Source: Streptomyces sp. SM10 (GTDB lineage Bacteria > Actinomycetota > Actinomycetes > Streptomycetales > Streptomycetaceae). Taken from it: DNA of 43,804 nucleotides. Each line of letters opens with the position of its first letter. The first letter of the stretch is position 1. Positions 8,102-16,388 of this stretch are shown one piece after another. The position numbers and the translations under genes are program-made. Where the stretch lies: assembly GCF_002910915.1 (NCBI RefSeq), contig NZ_NEUF01000093.1:1-43804 (forward strand). The letters run 5' to 3'. The notes under the pieces were generated by a model. The model saw only the letters and a list, made by a program, of their open reading frames with translations, searched no databases and was not told the DNA's origin.

Positions 8102-9129
8102 CCGGTGCACCTCGATCCGCCGATCGTGATGCCGGTGGGCGGCGCGCTGCCGTCCTCGGTGGTCACACCGGCCACCTTCGCCTCGCAGAGGTAGAGGTTG
8201 AGCCACGACCCGTACGACGTGAGGCGGGTGATCGCCTCCATCTTGGCGGGTGTCCTCTTCAGGAAGCTCTCGATCGTCGGCGCGTTCTTGTCGAGCTGCC
8301 CGCTGAGTCTGCCGAGCTCGGCGATGTCCTTCTTCAGGGGTGCCCGGCCGTCCTGGAGGAGGTCGGCGGTCACGGTGGTGAGCGCCCCCATCGCCGTGAC
8401 CGCGTCGCCGAGCGGTTTGCGGTCTCCGGAGAAGCCCTTGACGAGCTTCTCGAGGGTGACGACCAGGTCGTCGAAGCCCGCCTCGCGGTCGTTGACGGTC
8501 GTGAGGACCGTGTTGAGGTTCTTGATCACCTCTCCGATCACCTTGTCCTTGGCCGCGACGGTGCCGGTCAGCGATCCGACGTGGGAGAGGATGCTGTCGA
8601 CGGTGCCGCCCTCGCCCTGGAGGACCTGCACGATGGAGCCGGCGAGCTGGTTGACGTCAGGCGGGGAGAGCCCTTCGAAGAGCGGCTGGAAGCCGTTGAA
8701 GAGCTGGGTGAGGTCGAGTGCCGGCGTGGTGCGCGAGAGCGGGATCGTCCCCCCGGACCTGAAGGTCGCCCCCACGGGGCCGGCCCCCTGGTCGAGGTCG
8801 ATGTAGCGCTGGCCGACCATGTTGAGGTACTTGATCGACGCGGTGACCGAGGCGGGCAGCTCGCGGCCCTTGCGTACGGCGAAGCCGACTTCCGCCTGCC
8901 GTCGGTCGGCGACCCTGATGGACTCCACCTGGCCGACCTTGACGCCGGCGATCCTGACACTGTCACCGACGACCAGCCCGGTGGCGTCGGTGAACCTCGC
9001 CTTGTACGCGGTGGTGTCGCCGACGCCGGTGTCGGCGATGGAGAGGGCCAGGACGGTGGTGGCCAGCGCGGTCACCACGACGAAGACCAGGGACTTCACG
9101 AGCGGTCCCGCGAGGGAGCGGCGCTTCAC
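8098..9129 (-). CDS. mceB: MCE-domain protein, second of six (MceB position)
   Basis: A 343-residue MCE protein starting with GTG at 9129, which overlaps the mceA stop (GTGA). It has an N-terminal helix (SLVFVVVTALATTVLALSI), an MCE domain with GLVVGDSVRIAGVKVGQV and the loop MVGQRYIDLDQG, a helical half containing LNTVLTTVNDREAGFDDLV, and a C-terminal pair of cysteines (YLCEAKV and SRCTG). The domain order and length are typical of actinobacterial MceB. It would assemble with the other five proteins above the YrbE permease pair. Confidence 0.92.
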   Translation of the reverse strand: MKRRSLAGPLVKSLVFVVVTALATTVLALSIADTGVGDTTAYKARFTDATGLVVGDSVRIAGVKVGQVESIRVADRRQAEVGFAVRKGRELPASVTASIKYLNMVGQRYIDLDQGAGPVGATFRSGGTIPLSRTTPALDLTQLFNGFQPLFEGLSPPDVNQLAGSIVQVLQGEGGTVDSILSHVGSLTGTVAAKDKVIGEVIKNLNTVLTTVNDREAGFDDLVVTLEKLVKGFSGDRKPLGDAVTAMGALTTVTADLLQDGRAPLKKDIAELGRLSGQLDKNAPTIESFLKRTPAKMEAITRLTSYGSWLNLYLCEAKVAGVTTEDGSAPPTGITIGGSRCTG

Positions 9130-10430
9130 TTGAGCTTCACCTCCGCACCGCGGAAGGCCGGACCGATGAGCACGCTGCTCCAGTCGGGCAGGGACTGTGG
9201 CTGGATCTTGAGCGAGGGGGCGACGAGTTCGTTGACGAGCCGGCTCTCCTCGGGGGAGTTCGGCATGCCGAGCGCGGTGTCGGCGGCCGGGACGTCGTCG
9301 GCCGCTTCCACGTCACCGACGTCCTGGGCAGGGTCGGCGGGCCTGCGCGCGTCCGCGGTCGGCACCGTCCTGCCCGTGTACGGCACCGAGTAGCAGTGCG
9401 GGCCGCCGGTGGCGCCGTAGACCGGGGTGTCCTCGCCGGCGACGTACTTGCCCTTGGACTCCACCACCTTGACGGTGACGTGGAGCCCCGGCCTGTCGGT
9501 GCCCTTGCCGAGCGCCTTGTCCATGGCGGGGACGAACCCGGCCATGGTGCGCAGGGTGCAGGGGAAGGCGTCGGAGTACTCCGCCAGGAGCTCCAGGGTC
9601 GGACGGCCGGAGGCGGAGAGGCGGATGAGGTTGTCCTTGTTCTTCCGCAGAAAGGCGGTGACGTCGTTCGCGGAGGCGGTGGTGGATCCGTACAGATCCG
9701 CGAGTTCCGCCTGCTGTTCGGCGATCGTTCCGCTGGTGGTGGTGAAGTCGGTGAGCGCGTCCAGGACATCGGGCGCGGCATCGGCGTAGAGATGGCTCAC
9801 CTTGACGAGTTCCTTGATGTCCGCGTTGAGCGTGGGGAGTTGGGGGTTGAACTCCTTCAGGTGCGCGTCGAGGGTGACCAGCGTGTCGCCGAGCTTGTCG
9901 CCGCGTCCTTCGAGCGCCTGGGAGACGGCCCCCAGGGTCGCGGCGAGCTTCTCCGGCTTGACGGCGGTCAGCATCGGCAGGACGTTGTCCAGGACCTCCT
10001 CCAGCTCGATCGCGTTGCTGGAGCGGTCCTGCGGGATCACCGCCCCGGCCCGCAGGGTCTCGGCGGAGGGGACGGCCGGAGGCACGAGGGCGACGAACCG
10101 CTCCCCGAAGAGGGTGGTGGGCAGCATCTGCGCGGTGACGTCGGCCGGGATCCGCTCCAGCCGGTCCGGATCGATGGCGAGGGTGAGACGGGCCCCATCG
10201 CCCTCGACAGCGATGTGGCGGACCTCGCCGATGACGACGCCGCGCAGCTTCACCTCGGCGTTGTCGTGCATCTCGTTGCCGACGCTTCCGGTGCGTACGG
10301 TCACGGTGGCGTCGTCGGTGAAATCCTTCTCGTACACCGAGACCGACACCCATACGAGCACGGCGGGCACGAGCACGAAGGCCACACCCGCGAGTCTGCG
10401 GCGCACCGTCTGCGCCGTGGAGGAGGACAT
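9126..10430 (-). CDS. mceA: MCE-domain protein, first of six (MceA position)
   Basis: A 434-residue MCE protein. It has a membrane helix at about residues 12-30, an MCE domain with MHDNAEVKLRGVVIGEV and LFGERFVALVPP, a long helical section, and a C-terminal extension after about residue 355 rich in Ala, Asp and Pro, ending APSLKIQPQSLPDWSSVL. A conserved Cys-containing region lies at FPCTLRTMAGFVP and PHCYSVPY. The ATG at 10430 overlaps the stop of the second permease gene by one base (TGATG) and sits behind a GGAGGA-type site. This is the longest of the six. Confidence 0.92.
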   Translation of the reverse strand: MSSSTAQTVRRRLAGVAFVLVPAVLVWVSVSVYEKDFTDDATVTVRTGSVGNEMHDNAEVKLRGVVIGEVRHIAVEGDGARLTLAIDPDRLERIPADVTAQMLPTTLFGERFVALVPPAVPSAETLRAGAVIPQDRSSNAIELEEVLDNVLPMLTAVKPEKLAATLGAVSQALEGRGDKLGDTLVTLDAHLKEFNPQLPTLNADIKELVKVSHLYADAAPDVLDALTDFTTTSGTIAEQQAELADLYGSTTASANDVTAFLRKNKDNLIRLSASGRPTLELLAEYSDAFPCTLRTMAGFVPAMDKALGKGTDRPGLHVTVKVVESKGKYVAGEDTPVYGATGGPHCYSVPYTGRTVPTADARRPADPAQDVGDVEAADDVPAADTALGMPNSPEESRLVNELVAPSLKIQPQSLPDWSSVLIGPAFRGAEVKLK

Positions 10431-11233
10431 CAGCCGGCCACCTTCACCGTTGTCGTCGCGCCCCAGATGGCGAGCGAGAGGAAGAAGTCGGTGACGCTGA
10501 TGAGCACGATGGCGTTGCGCACCGACCGGCCCACGGCGACGCCGACACCGGCGGGGCCGCCGGTGGCGTGGAAGCCGTAGTAGCAGTGGGCGAGGATCAC
10601 CAGCACGCTGAAGATCAGCACCTTGAGCACCGACAGCAGCACGTCGTCCGGGGAGAGGAAGAGATTGAAGTAGTGGTCGTAGGTACCCGCGGACTGTCCG
10701 TTGAACAGGACGGTGATGTAGCGGGAGGCGAGATAGGAGGAGAGCAGCCCGATCGCGTACAGCGGGATGATGGCGACGACGCCGGCGATGATCCGCGTGG
10801 TGACGAGGTAGGGCATGGAGCGCACGCCCATCGCTTCGAGGGCGTCGACCTCCTCGTTGATCCGCATGGCGCCGAGCTGGGCGGTGAAGCCGGCCCCGAC
10901 GGTCGCGGAGAGGGCGAGCCCGGCGACGAGCGGGGCGATCTCCCGGGTGTTGAAGTAGGCGGAGATGAAGCCGGTGAAGGCGGAGGTGCCGATCTGGTCG
11001 AGGGCGGCGTACCCCTGGAGGCCGACGACCGAGCCGGTGGCGAGGGTCATCGCGATCATCACGCCGATGGTTCCCCCGATGACGCCGAGGCCGCCGCTGC
11101 CGAAGGCGACCTCGGCCAGGAGCCGCTGGACCTCCTTGAGGTAGCGGCGCAGGGTCCTGGGGATCCAGATCAGGGCGCGTACGTAGAAAGTGAGCTGTTC
11201 GCCGGAGCGGTCCAGCCAGCCGAGCATCGACAT
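10430..11233 (-). CDS. YrbE-family permease, second copy
   Basis: A 267-residue integral membrane protein of the YrbE/MlaE type, forming half of the permease that couples the MCE stack to the ATPase. The family signature ALSATVGAGFTAQLGAMRINEEVDALEAMGV is present (residues about 106-136), as are several hydrophobic helices (GVIGGTIGVMIAMTLATGSVVGL, IIAGVVAIIPLYAIGLL). The start is ATG 11233, with an alternative ATG at 11227; the stop of the first permease gene lies 3 bases upstream. Permease function is established for the family; the substrate is unknown. Confidence 0.92.
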   Translation of the reverse strand: MSMLGWLDRSGEQLTFYVRALIWIPRTLRRYLKEVQRLLAEVAFGSGGLGVIGGTIGVMIAMTLATGSVVGLQGYAALDQIGTSAFTGFISAYFNTREIAPLVAGLALSATVGAGFTAQLGAMRINEEVDALEAMGVRSMPYLVTTRIIAGVVAIIPLYAIGLLSSYLASRYITVLFNGQSAGTYDHYFNLFLSPDDVLLSVLKVLIFSVLVILAHCYYGFHATGGPAGVGVAVGRSVRNAIVLISVTDFFLSLAIWGATTTVKVAG

Positions 11234-11236
11234 CGC

Positions 11237-12088
11237 TCAGCCCCCCTTCGGGGGGACGATCTGGAGGTAGATCGCCGTGAGGACCATGTTCACGGCGAAC
11301 AGGAGCATGAAGGTGATGACGACGGACTGGTTGACCGCGTCGCCGACTCCCTTCGGGCCGCCGCGCGGGTTGAGTCCGCGGTAGGCCGCGACGATGCCGG
11401 CGATGAATCCGAAGATCAGCGCCTTGAGTTCACCGACGTAGAGGTCGGGCAGCTGCGCGAGGGCGGAGAAGCTCGCGAGGTAGGCACCGGGTGTACCACC
11501 CTGCATGATCACGTTGAAGAAGTAGCCGCCGAGCGTGCCGACGACGGAGACCAGGCCGTTGAGCAGCACGGCGACGAACATGGTGGCCAGCACGCGCGGC
11601 ACGACGAGGCGCTGGATGGGCGAGACGCCCATGACCTCCATGGCGTCGAGTTCCTCGCGGATCTTGCGGGACCCCAGGTCGGCGCAGATGGCGGATCCGG
11701 CGGCCCCGGCGATCAGCAGGGCCACGATGAGCGGGCTGGCCTGCTGGATGACGGCGAGGACGCTGGCGCCGCCGGTGAAGGACTGGGCGCCGAGCTGTTC
11801 GGTGAGGGAGCCCACCTGGAGGGCGATGACCGCGCCGAAGGGGATGGAGACGAGGGCGGCGGGCAGGATGGTGACGCTGGCGACGAACCAGAACTGTTCG
11901 ACGAACTCCCTTGCCTGGAAAGGCCGGCGGAAGATGGCCCGGGAGACCGCGAGGGCGAGGGCGAAGAGCTGGCCGGTCTGACGCAGCGGGGCGAGGACCC
12001 GCGAGGGCTGCCTCCGCCCCGGCGTCTCCTGAGGGGCCTTCTCGGGGGCGGGCTCCGCCGGGGGGCGTACGGGCAGCGGTGCCGTCAT
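11237..12088 (-). CDS. YrbE-family permease, first copy
   Basis: A 283-residue YrbE/MlaE permease with a Pro/Ala-rich N-terminal tail of about 40 residues. The family signature is AGAAGSAICADLGSRKIREELDAMEVMGV, and hydrophobic helices include ILPAALVSIPFGAVIALQVG and VLATMFVAVLLNGLVSVVGTL. The ATG at 12088 overlaps the ATPase stop as ATGA (12085-12088). Together with the second permease it should form the heterodimeric membrane channel of the importer. Confidence 0.92.
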   Translation of the reverse strand: MTAPLPVRPPAEPAPEKAPQETPGRRQPSRVLAPLRQTGQLFALALAVSRAIFRRPFQAREFVEQFWFVASVTILPAALVSIPFGAVIALQVGSLTEQLGAQSFTGGASVLAVIQQASPLIVALLIAGAAGSAICADLGSRKIREELDAMEVMGVSPIQRLVVPRVLATMFVAVLLNGLVSVVGTLGGYFFNVIMQGGTPGAYLASFSALAQLPDLYVGELKALIFGFIAGIVAAYRGLNPRGGPKGVGDAVNQSVVITFMLLFAVNMVLTAIYLQIVPPKGG

Positions 12089-13068
12089 CGGCGCCCACCG
12101 TCCAAGGTCGGCGTGTAGCTGTTCATGATGGCCGTACGGGCGGCCTCCGGCAGCTGGCCCATCATGGAGACGACCCGCTCCCGGCGGCGCAGGGCCGCCT
12201 GCCGTACGGGCATCCCGGGCGAGGGCTCCAGCTGGGGGACGACGGTACGGGGGCCTGCGGCGTGTCCGTGGCCGTTCGTCTGCTCGGCGGCGAGGGTGGC
12301 CGCGTCCTTCTCCTCCGACATGCCGATGGGGCCCTCACGGCGTCCGGCGAGGAACTGCGAGACGACGGGCATGTCGCTGGTGAGCAGCACCTCGCGCGGC
12401 CCGAAGGTGACGAGGTTGCGGCAGAACAGCATTCCCATGTTGTCCGGGACGGTGGCCGCGATGTCGAGATTGTGGGTGACGATGAGCATCGTCGCGTCGA
12501 TCTGCGCGTTGAGGTCGATGAGCAGCTGCGAGAGGTAGGCGGTGCGCACGGGGTCGAGCCCGGAGTCCGGCTCGTCGCAGAGGATGATCTGCGGGTCCAG
12601 GACGAGGGCGCGGGCGAGGCCGGCCCGCTTGCGCATCCCGCCGGATATCTCACCCGGAAGCTTTCCCTCGGCGCCGAGCAGGCCGACGATGTCGATGCGC
12701 TCCATGACGATCCGCCGGATCTCCGACTCGCTCTTGCGGGTGTGTTCACGCAAGGGGAAGGCGATGTTGTCGAAGAGGGACATCGAGCCGAAGAGGGCGC
12801 CGTCCTGGAACATGAGACCGAACAGCTTCCGGGTCTCCATGATTTCCCGCTCGGGGCTGTTCACCATGTCGACACCGTTGATGAGGACGCGGCCCTTTTC
12901 CGGCTTGAGCAGTCCGATGATGGATTTCAGGAACACAGTCTTTCCGGTACCGGAAGGGCCGAGCATGACGCTCACCTCACCGGCCGGCAGCGTGAGACTG
13001 ACGTCCTGCCATATGTTCTGCCTGCCGAAGGATTTCGTCAGGCCTTCGACGACTACTTCGATTCCCAT
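12085..13068 (-). CDS. ABC transporter ATPase of the Mce system (Mkl/MceG type)
   Basis: A 327-residue ATPase that should power the Mce importer. Walker A is GPSGTGKT, the ABC signature is ISGGMRKRAGLARAL, Walker B is IILCDEPDSGLDP, and the switch His is in IVTHNLDIA. The roughly 80-residue C-terminal extension after the nucleotide-binding domain is typical of the MceG/Mkl group. It is the first gene of the operon, starting at ATG 13068 behind GAGGGAGG with a 4-base gap. In mycobacteria one such ATPase serves several mce loci; here it lies in the locus itself. Confidence 0.94.
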   Translation of the reverse strand: MGIEVVVEGLTKSFGRQNIWQDVSLTLPAGEVSVMLGPSGTGKTVFLKSIIGLLKPEKGRVLINGVDMVNSPEREIMETRKLFGLMFQDGALFGSMSLFDNIAFPLREHTRKSESEIRRIVMERIDIVGLLGAEGKLPGEISGGMRKRAGLARALVLDPQIILCDEPDSGLDPVRTAYLSQLLIDLNAQIDATMLIVTHNLDIAATVPDNMGMLFCRNLVTFGPREVLLTSDMPVVSQFLAGRREGPIGMSEEKDAATLAAEQTNGHGHAAGPRTVVPQLEPSPGMPVRQAALRRRERVVSMMGQLPEAARTAIMNSYTPTLDGGRR

Positions 13069-13165
13069 CGACCCTCCCTCGAAGTGGTCGTGAATGACGT
13101 CATCTGTCTGCGCTCCGGCTCCGGTACGTGCAACGACGGCGTGTCACACATGCACCAGGAGGCGC

Positions 13166-13195
13166 ACGCTATGTCTGCGGAATCCGCCAGGACAA
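13166..13195 (-). promoter_or_regulatory. Candidate promoter of the mce operon
   Basis: On the minus strand TTGTCC (13190-13195) and TAGCGT (13166-13171) are separated by 18 bases, matching the vegetative streptomycete pattern. It lies about 100 bases upstream of the ATPase start, the only large gap before the operon. Seen by eye; not tested. Confidence 0.45.
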
Positions 13196-13243
13196 GCTGT
13201 TGAACAGCGGATATCGCCGGATGTCGATCTCTGCGTGGATCAC

Positions 13244-13260
13244 TTGTCACCGATTGACAA
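13244..13260. promoter_or_regulatory. Perfect palindrome upstream of the mce promoter, candidate operator
   Basis: TTGTCA and TGACAA arms flank a 5-base spacer (CCGAT). The element sits about 50 bases upstream of the candidate -35 box of the mce operon, a position that would suit an activator or a distal repressor site. The cognate regulator is unknown; the nearest regulator gene is the PucR-type gene at 18079. Confidence 0.45.
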
Positions 13261-13296
13261 ACCCGCTCGGCGGCTTTGTCGAAATCTGCGCAAGCT

Positions 13297-13345
13297 CTCC
13301 CGGGTCCCGCGGCCCAGGGGGGGCCGGGGTCGCGGGACCCGGGAG
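13297..13345. repeat. Very strong intergenic stem-loop
   Basis: A perfect 15-base inverted repeat (13297-13311 with 13331-13345; arm CTCCCGGGTCCCGCG) surrounds a G-rich 19-base loop. No T-run follows on either strand. It lies between the mce promoter region and the terminator of the secreted-protein genes. It could be an RNA structure, a transcription barrier or a nucleoid-protein target; the sequence alone does not decide. Confidence 0.6.
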
Positions 13346-13655
13346 TGGGAGACCTCCGCCCCGGGTGGAGTTCGGGGCCGGAGGAACTCCCGGAGGAATC
13401 CCGGGTCAGGGGGGCGCGACCAGGACTCCACGTGCGTCGAACGAGCAGGCACGGACGCGTTTCCGAGCGGCTCAAGCGGGACGCTACGGGCCGGTAACCT
13501 GAGTCCGCAATAGGACTTCACGAACTTTCTCAGGGGCAATTGCGCGGCGCTGTTTTCTTGTGCCCCGATGAGTAGTCAGCGCGCGAAACCTATCGGAATG
13601 TGAGGGCCTTCGCGTGGCGGCGGCCGGCTCGGGAATGCCGCTCGGGAGTAGCAGA
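13346..13655. other. Intergenic region, no gene seen
   Basis: The whole stretch from 13069 to 13758 contains no credible gene. Beyond the promoter, palindrome and stem-loop listed separately, this part has short G/C-rich repeats (CCGGAGGAA twice near 13380-13400) and a less GC-rich patch around 13500-13600 with a GGGGCA / TGCCCC inverted repeat. Short open frames here lack ribosome sites and protein-like composition. Confidence 0.5.
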
Positions 13656-13694
13656 AGCCCGCCCCGACCAGGGTGCATGAGGTCGGGGCGGGCT
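13656..13694 (-). terminator. Hairpin terminator of the secreted-protein genes
   Basis: A perfect 14-bp stem (13656-13669 with 13681-13694) with an 11-base loop lies 65 bases beyond the stop of the gene at 13759-14712 on the minus strand. No strong U-tract follows, which is common in Streptomyces. Confidence 0.7.
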
Positions 13695-13758
13695 CGGGCG
13701 GGCGAGGCACGACGGCACGCACCGAGTGACAAAGGTGCGCGACACGTCGGGCCCGGGG

Positions 13759-14712
13759 CTACTTCACGGCGGAGTGCCAGTTCCGGGAGAGCTCCTTGCC
13801 CGCGTCGGGGACGGACAGCCCCGGTGCGGTGAGGCCGATCGTCGAGGTCTTGGCGTCGTTGAGGACCAGGTTGTTCGACCCGGCTCCGGCGGGCAGGCCC
13901 ACCTTGAGGTCGATGGCCCAGCTGAGGATGCCGGCGAGACCGCAGCCGTTGGCCTTCGGCGCCGAGAACTGGCTGTCGCCCTGGGCGGCGCCCGTCAGGG
14001 CGAGGTTGATGAGCGAGCCCTCGTCCGGGTTGGCCGTCCCGTCACCGTTGAACCTGGAGGCGGCCAGGGCCGGGGCACTGAGGTTGCCGGGGCGCAGGAG
14101 CACCGGGTTGCCGCTGCTCCCTATGTAGCAGTTGGACCCGAGCAGGGGGTTCTCCAGGCGGATCTTGACGGGCAGCTTGACGATCGGCCCGGAGGAGATC
14201 CCGGCGACCAGGCTGAAGTCGGTCGGCGTCCCGGCCGACTCGACCGTGGCGGTCACCTTGTTCAGGGTGGCGTTGGTGATCTGTCCGCAGACGGCGGAGA
14301 TCACGGGGATGTTGCTGGGGCACATGATGCCGAGGAGACCGCCCGGGATGGTGGTCTTCCCGCTGACGATGGATCCGGCCGGCGGCGGGACGACCGTGTA
14401 CGTCCCCTCGGCCGGGTGCTGGATGACACCGAACTGCAGGTTCGTCGAGCCGGTCGTCGCCGTGACGTTGCCGAGTTTGATCGTCCCGTTGGGCGAGGTG
14501 GACGTCACGCACAGCGGGACCTCGGTGTCGCCGTCCGTCGCGAGCATGGCGGGGGCGTCCACGGGACACCGGTCGAACGGGGCCCACGCACCACCCAGCT
14601 GGGCGGCTGCCGTGGCGGCCCCGGCCGGGGACGCGGTCAGGGGCATGACCAGTGCGGCGGAGGCGGCGACGGCACCGGCGGCCTTGATCCAGGTCTTCGG
14701 GGCAGGTCTCAT
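13759..14712 (-). CDS. Secreted protein of unknown function
   Basis: A 317-residue exported protein. The signal peptide has a Lys/Arg start, a hydrophobic core and an ASPAGA-A cleavage region near residue 32. The mature part is rich in Gly, Ser, Thr and small hydrophobics, is predicted to be mostly beta, and has scattered cysteines (DRCPVDAP, VPLCVTS, IMCPSN, AVCGQI, SNCYIG, NGCGLAG) that probably form disulfides. No enzymatic motif is seen. It starts at ATG 14712 behind GAGGGA, with a leader (GAATCGAGG) resembling those of the two secreted-protein genes at 16389 and 16780. It is the last of four secreted-protein genes beside the mce operon, so a role in extracellular lipid handling is a guess from context. 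Confidence 0.75.
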   Translation of the reverse strand: MRPAPKTWIKAAGAVAASAALVMPLTASPAGAATAAAQLGGAWAPFDRCPVDAPAMLATDGDTEVPLCVTSTSPNGTIKLGNVTATTGSTNLQFGVIQHPAEGTYTVVPPPAGSIVSGKTTIPGGLLGIMCPSNIPVISAVCGQITNATLNKVTATVESAGTPTDFSLVAGISSGPIVKLPVKIRLENPLLGSNCYIGSSGNPVLLRPGNLSAPALAASRFNGDGTANPDEGSLINLALTGAAQGDSQFSAPKANGCGLAGILSWAIDLKVGLPAGAGSNNLVLNDAKTSTIGLTAPGLSVPDAGKELSRNWHSAVK

Positions 14713-14825
14713 TGTTCCCTCGATTCGATAGCTGAAGCGGCGAGGTTCTCTGCTCGGCAGGATGGTCGGGTGCGACTGCGGGTCGGCGGTCGCCGTTCGG
14801 CACGATGAGCGAGTGCGCGTGCGGG

Positions 14826-16301
14826 TCAGCGCCTCGCCTTGGGGATTTCCTGGGGCTCGAACTCAGGCGTACAGGCGTTACCGGTCGAAGGGACGCACGG
14901 GGCCCCCTGTACCTGCTTGACGAATCCGGGGGATCCGGACAGGGAGGCGGTGAAGAGGCTGTCCAGGTCCTCGTCGACTCCGCATCCCTCGAAGGGCGGA
15001 ATGGTGACCGACCCGGTCAGTTCCCCTCCGGTGACCACCGTGTAGCCCTCGTTTCCCTTCTCCGGGTCCCAGGTCCCCAGGCCGGCGAGTGAGAGCCGGA
15101 ACGGGCGCTCCGTCCGGCAGTTCTTCCCCACGTCCAGGGCGACGCCGTTGACCTTGACGTCGTGCAGCCGGAGGACGAAGTCCATGTCGATGCTCGTGGT
15201 GGTCTTGGTGAAGCCCCCGTTGAGCAGATCCGTGATGCCGTGGGAGACCACGTTGCGGTCCGCCGGGGAGTCGGGCTTCGGAGGAATCTGGGTCATCTCG
15301 AGGGTGGCCGTCGTCGGCATGAAACCGAACGTCAGGAACGTCCCCGTGGTGGGTGGCAGCTGGGGCTTGCCCTTGTAGTCGAGCACGATCGCCGCGTTCA
15401 GGACCGCGTGCACGTAAGGGAACTCGAACCAGTTCTCGCCGTCGTACGTGTGGATGCGCGCGCAGGCCGGAGGGAACTTGGTGGCGCCGTCGAGTTTGGT
15501 GACGTTCGCGTAGCCGGCCACGTAGGCGAGCATGTCGCGGCCCTCTGCGTTCAGCGGGTCCCCCACGCACGGTGGCGCGGCCACGGGCGCGGCTTCCTTC
15601 GCCCGCTTCCCGACCTCGGGCGCGGCAGGCTGTTCCTGCTCCTCGTCGTCGGGCCACTCGTCGGACGCGGACGGTGCCGGTGTGGGCGTCTCGCCTTCAC
15701 CACCTACGCCGACCGTCGCCAGGGCGGTCTCCTGATCCTCGTCCACCACGCACTGCACGGAGAGGGTCGGCGGCTCCGCCGGAGCGCCGTCAGCGTTCTT
15801 CACGGCCAGGTCCACCGACAGGGCGGAGGCCTTGAACTCCAGGTCGCCCGGCGCTTCCGGGCGGACGTAGGGCACGCTGCCTGCCGTGCTCAGCGTCAGC
15901 TCTCCCGCCCCGGGAACCGGCGCGGCCTCGGGGGTCGTCCCGACCCACTCCGCCCGTGCCTGCCGGCCCTCCTGGACGACGTCGACGGAGAGCTGCGCCT
16001 CCGCGCTCACGGCCGTGGCCCCTGACTGGGCGAGGGCGGCCGACGCAGCCTCGGGCAGGGTCAGGTCCAACACCATCTCCTCCGGCTGGATCACCTGTCC
16101 GGCGTGAGTCGACTCGGGTACTTCCGCGGCCAACCGAACCGTCACCGGCTGGTCGCCCTCCGGGAAGGCACACGTGTAGGCCAGCTCCGCGTCGATCTCC
16201 TGCACACCGGAGGCGGCTTGGGCACCGGGGATCATCCCTCCGATCAGCACGGCAGTCGCCACTGCCGCACCGCGCGCGGTGCGCCTGCGCGTTCCCCCCA
16301 T
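14826..16301 (-). CDS. Secreted DUF6801-like protein
   Basis: A 491-residue exported protein of unknown role. After the signal peptide (hydrophobic core AAVATAVLIGGMIPGAQA) comes a beta-rich domain of roughly 150 residues beginning IDAELAYTCAFPEG and containing VVQEGRQARAEW, which resembles DUF6801. A Pro/Glu/Ala linker (EWPDDEEQEQPAAPEVG) follows, then a second extracytoplasmic domain with paired cysteines (PPCVGDP, FPPACARI, KNCRTER, FEGCGVD). ATG 16301 is preferred because GAAGGGA lies 6 bases upstream; an in-frame GTG at 16316 is an alternative. It lies 113 bases upstream of the next secreted-protein gene on the same strand. The DUF assignment is from memory of the family and is moderate. 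Confidence 0.72.
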   Translation of the reverse strand: MGGTRRRTARGAAVATAVLIGGMIPGAQAASGVQEIDAELAYTCAFPEGDQPVTVRLAAEVPESTHAGQVIQPEEMVLDLTLPEAASAALAQSGATAVSAEAQLSVDVVQEGRQARAEWVGTTPEAAPVPGAGELTLSTAGSVPYVRPEAPGDLEFKASALSVDLAVKNADGAPAEPPTLSVQCVVDEDQETALATVGVGGEGETPTPAPSASDEWPDDEEQEQPAAPEVGKRAKEAAPVAAPPCVGDPLNAEGRDMLAYVAGYANVTKLDGATKFPPACARIHTYDGENWFEFPYVHAVLNAAIVLDYKGKPQLPPTTGTFLTFGFMPTTATLEMTQIPPKPDSPADRNVVSHGITDLLNGGFTKTTTSIDMDFVLRLHDVKVNGVALDVGKNCRTERPFRLSLAGLGTWDPEKGNEGYTVVTGGELTGSVTIPPFEGCGVDEDLDSLFTASLSGSPGFVKQVQGAPCVPSTGNACTPEFEPQEIPKARR

Positions 16302-16388
16302 ACGACTTCCCTTCACTGGCTGTGCCCCTTCTCGGACGGCCGGACGTGCCTCGTGCGCCTGCTCACCCTGTCCCGGCGCGCGGCCGGG

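Noticed and set aside
13094..13513. Several overlapping short open frames upstream of the mce operon
   Set aside because: They lack ribosome sites, overlap the promoter and the large stem-loop, and have no protein-like composition.
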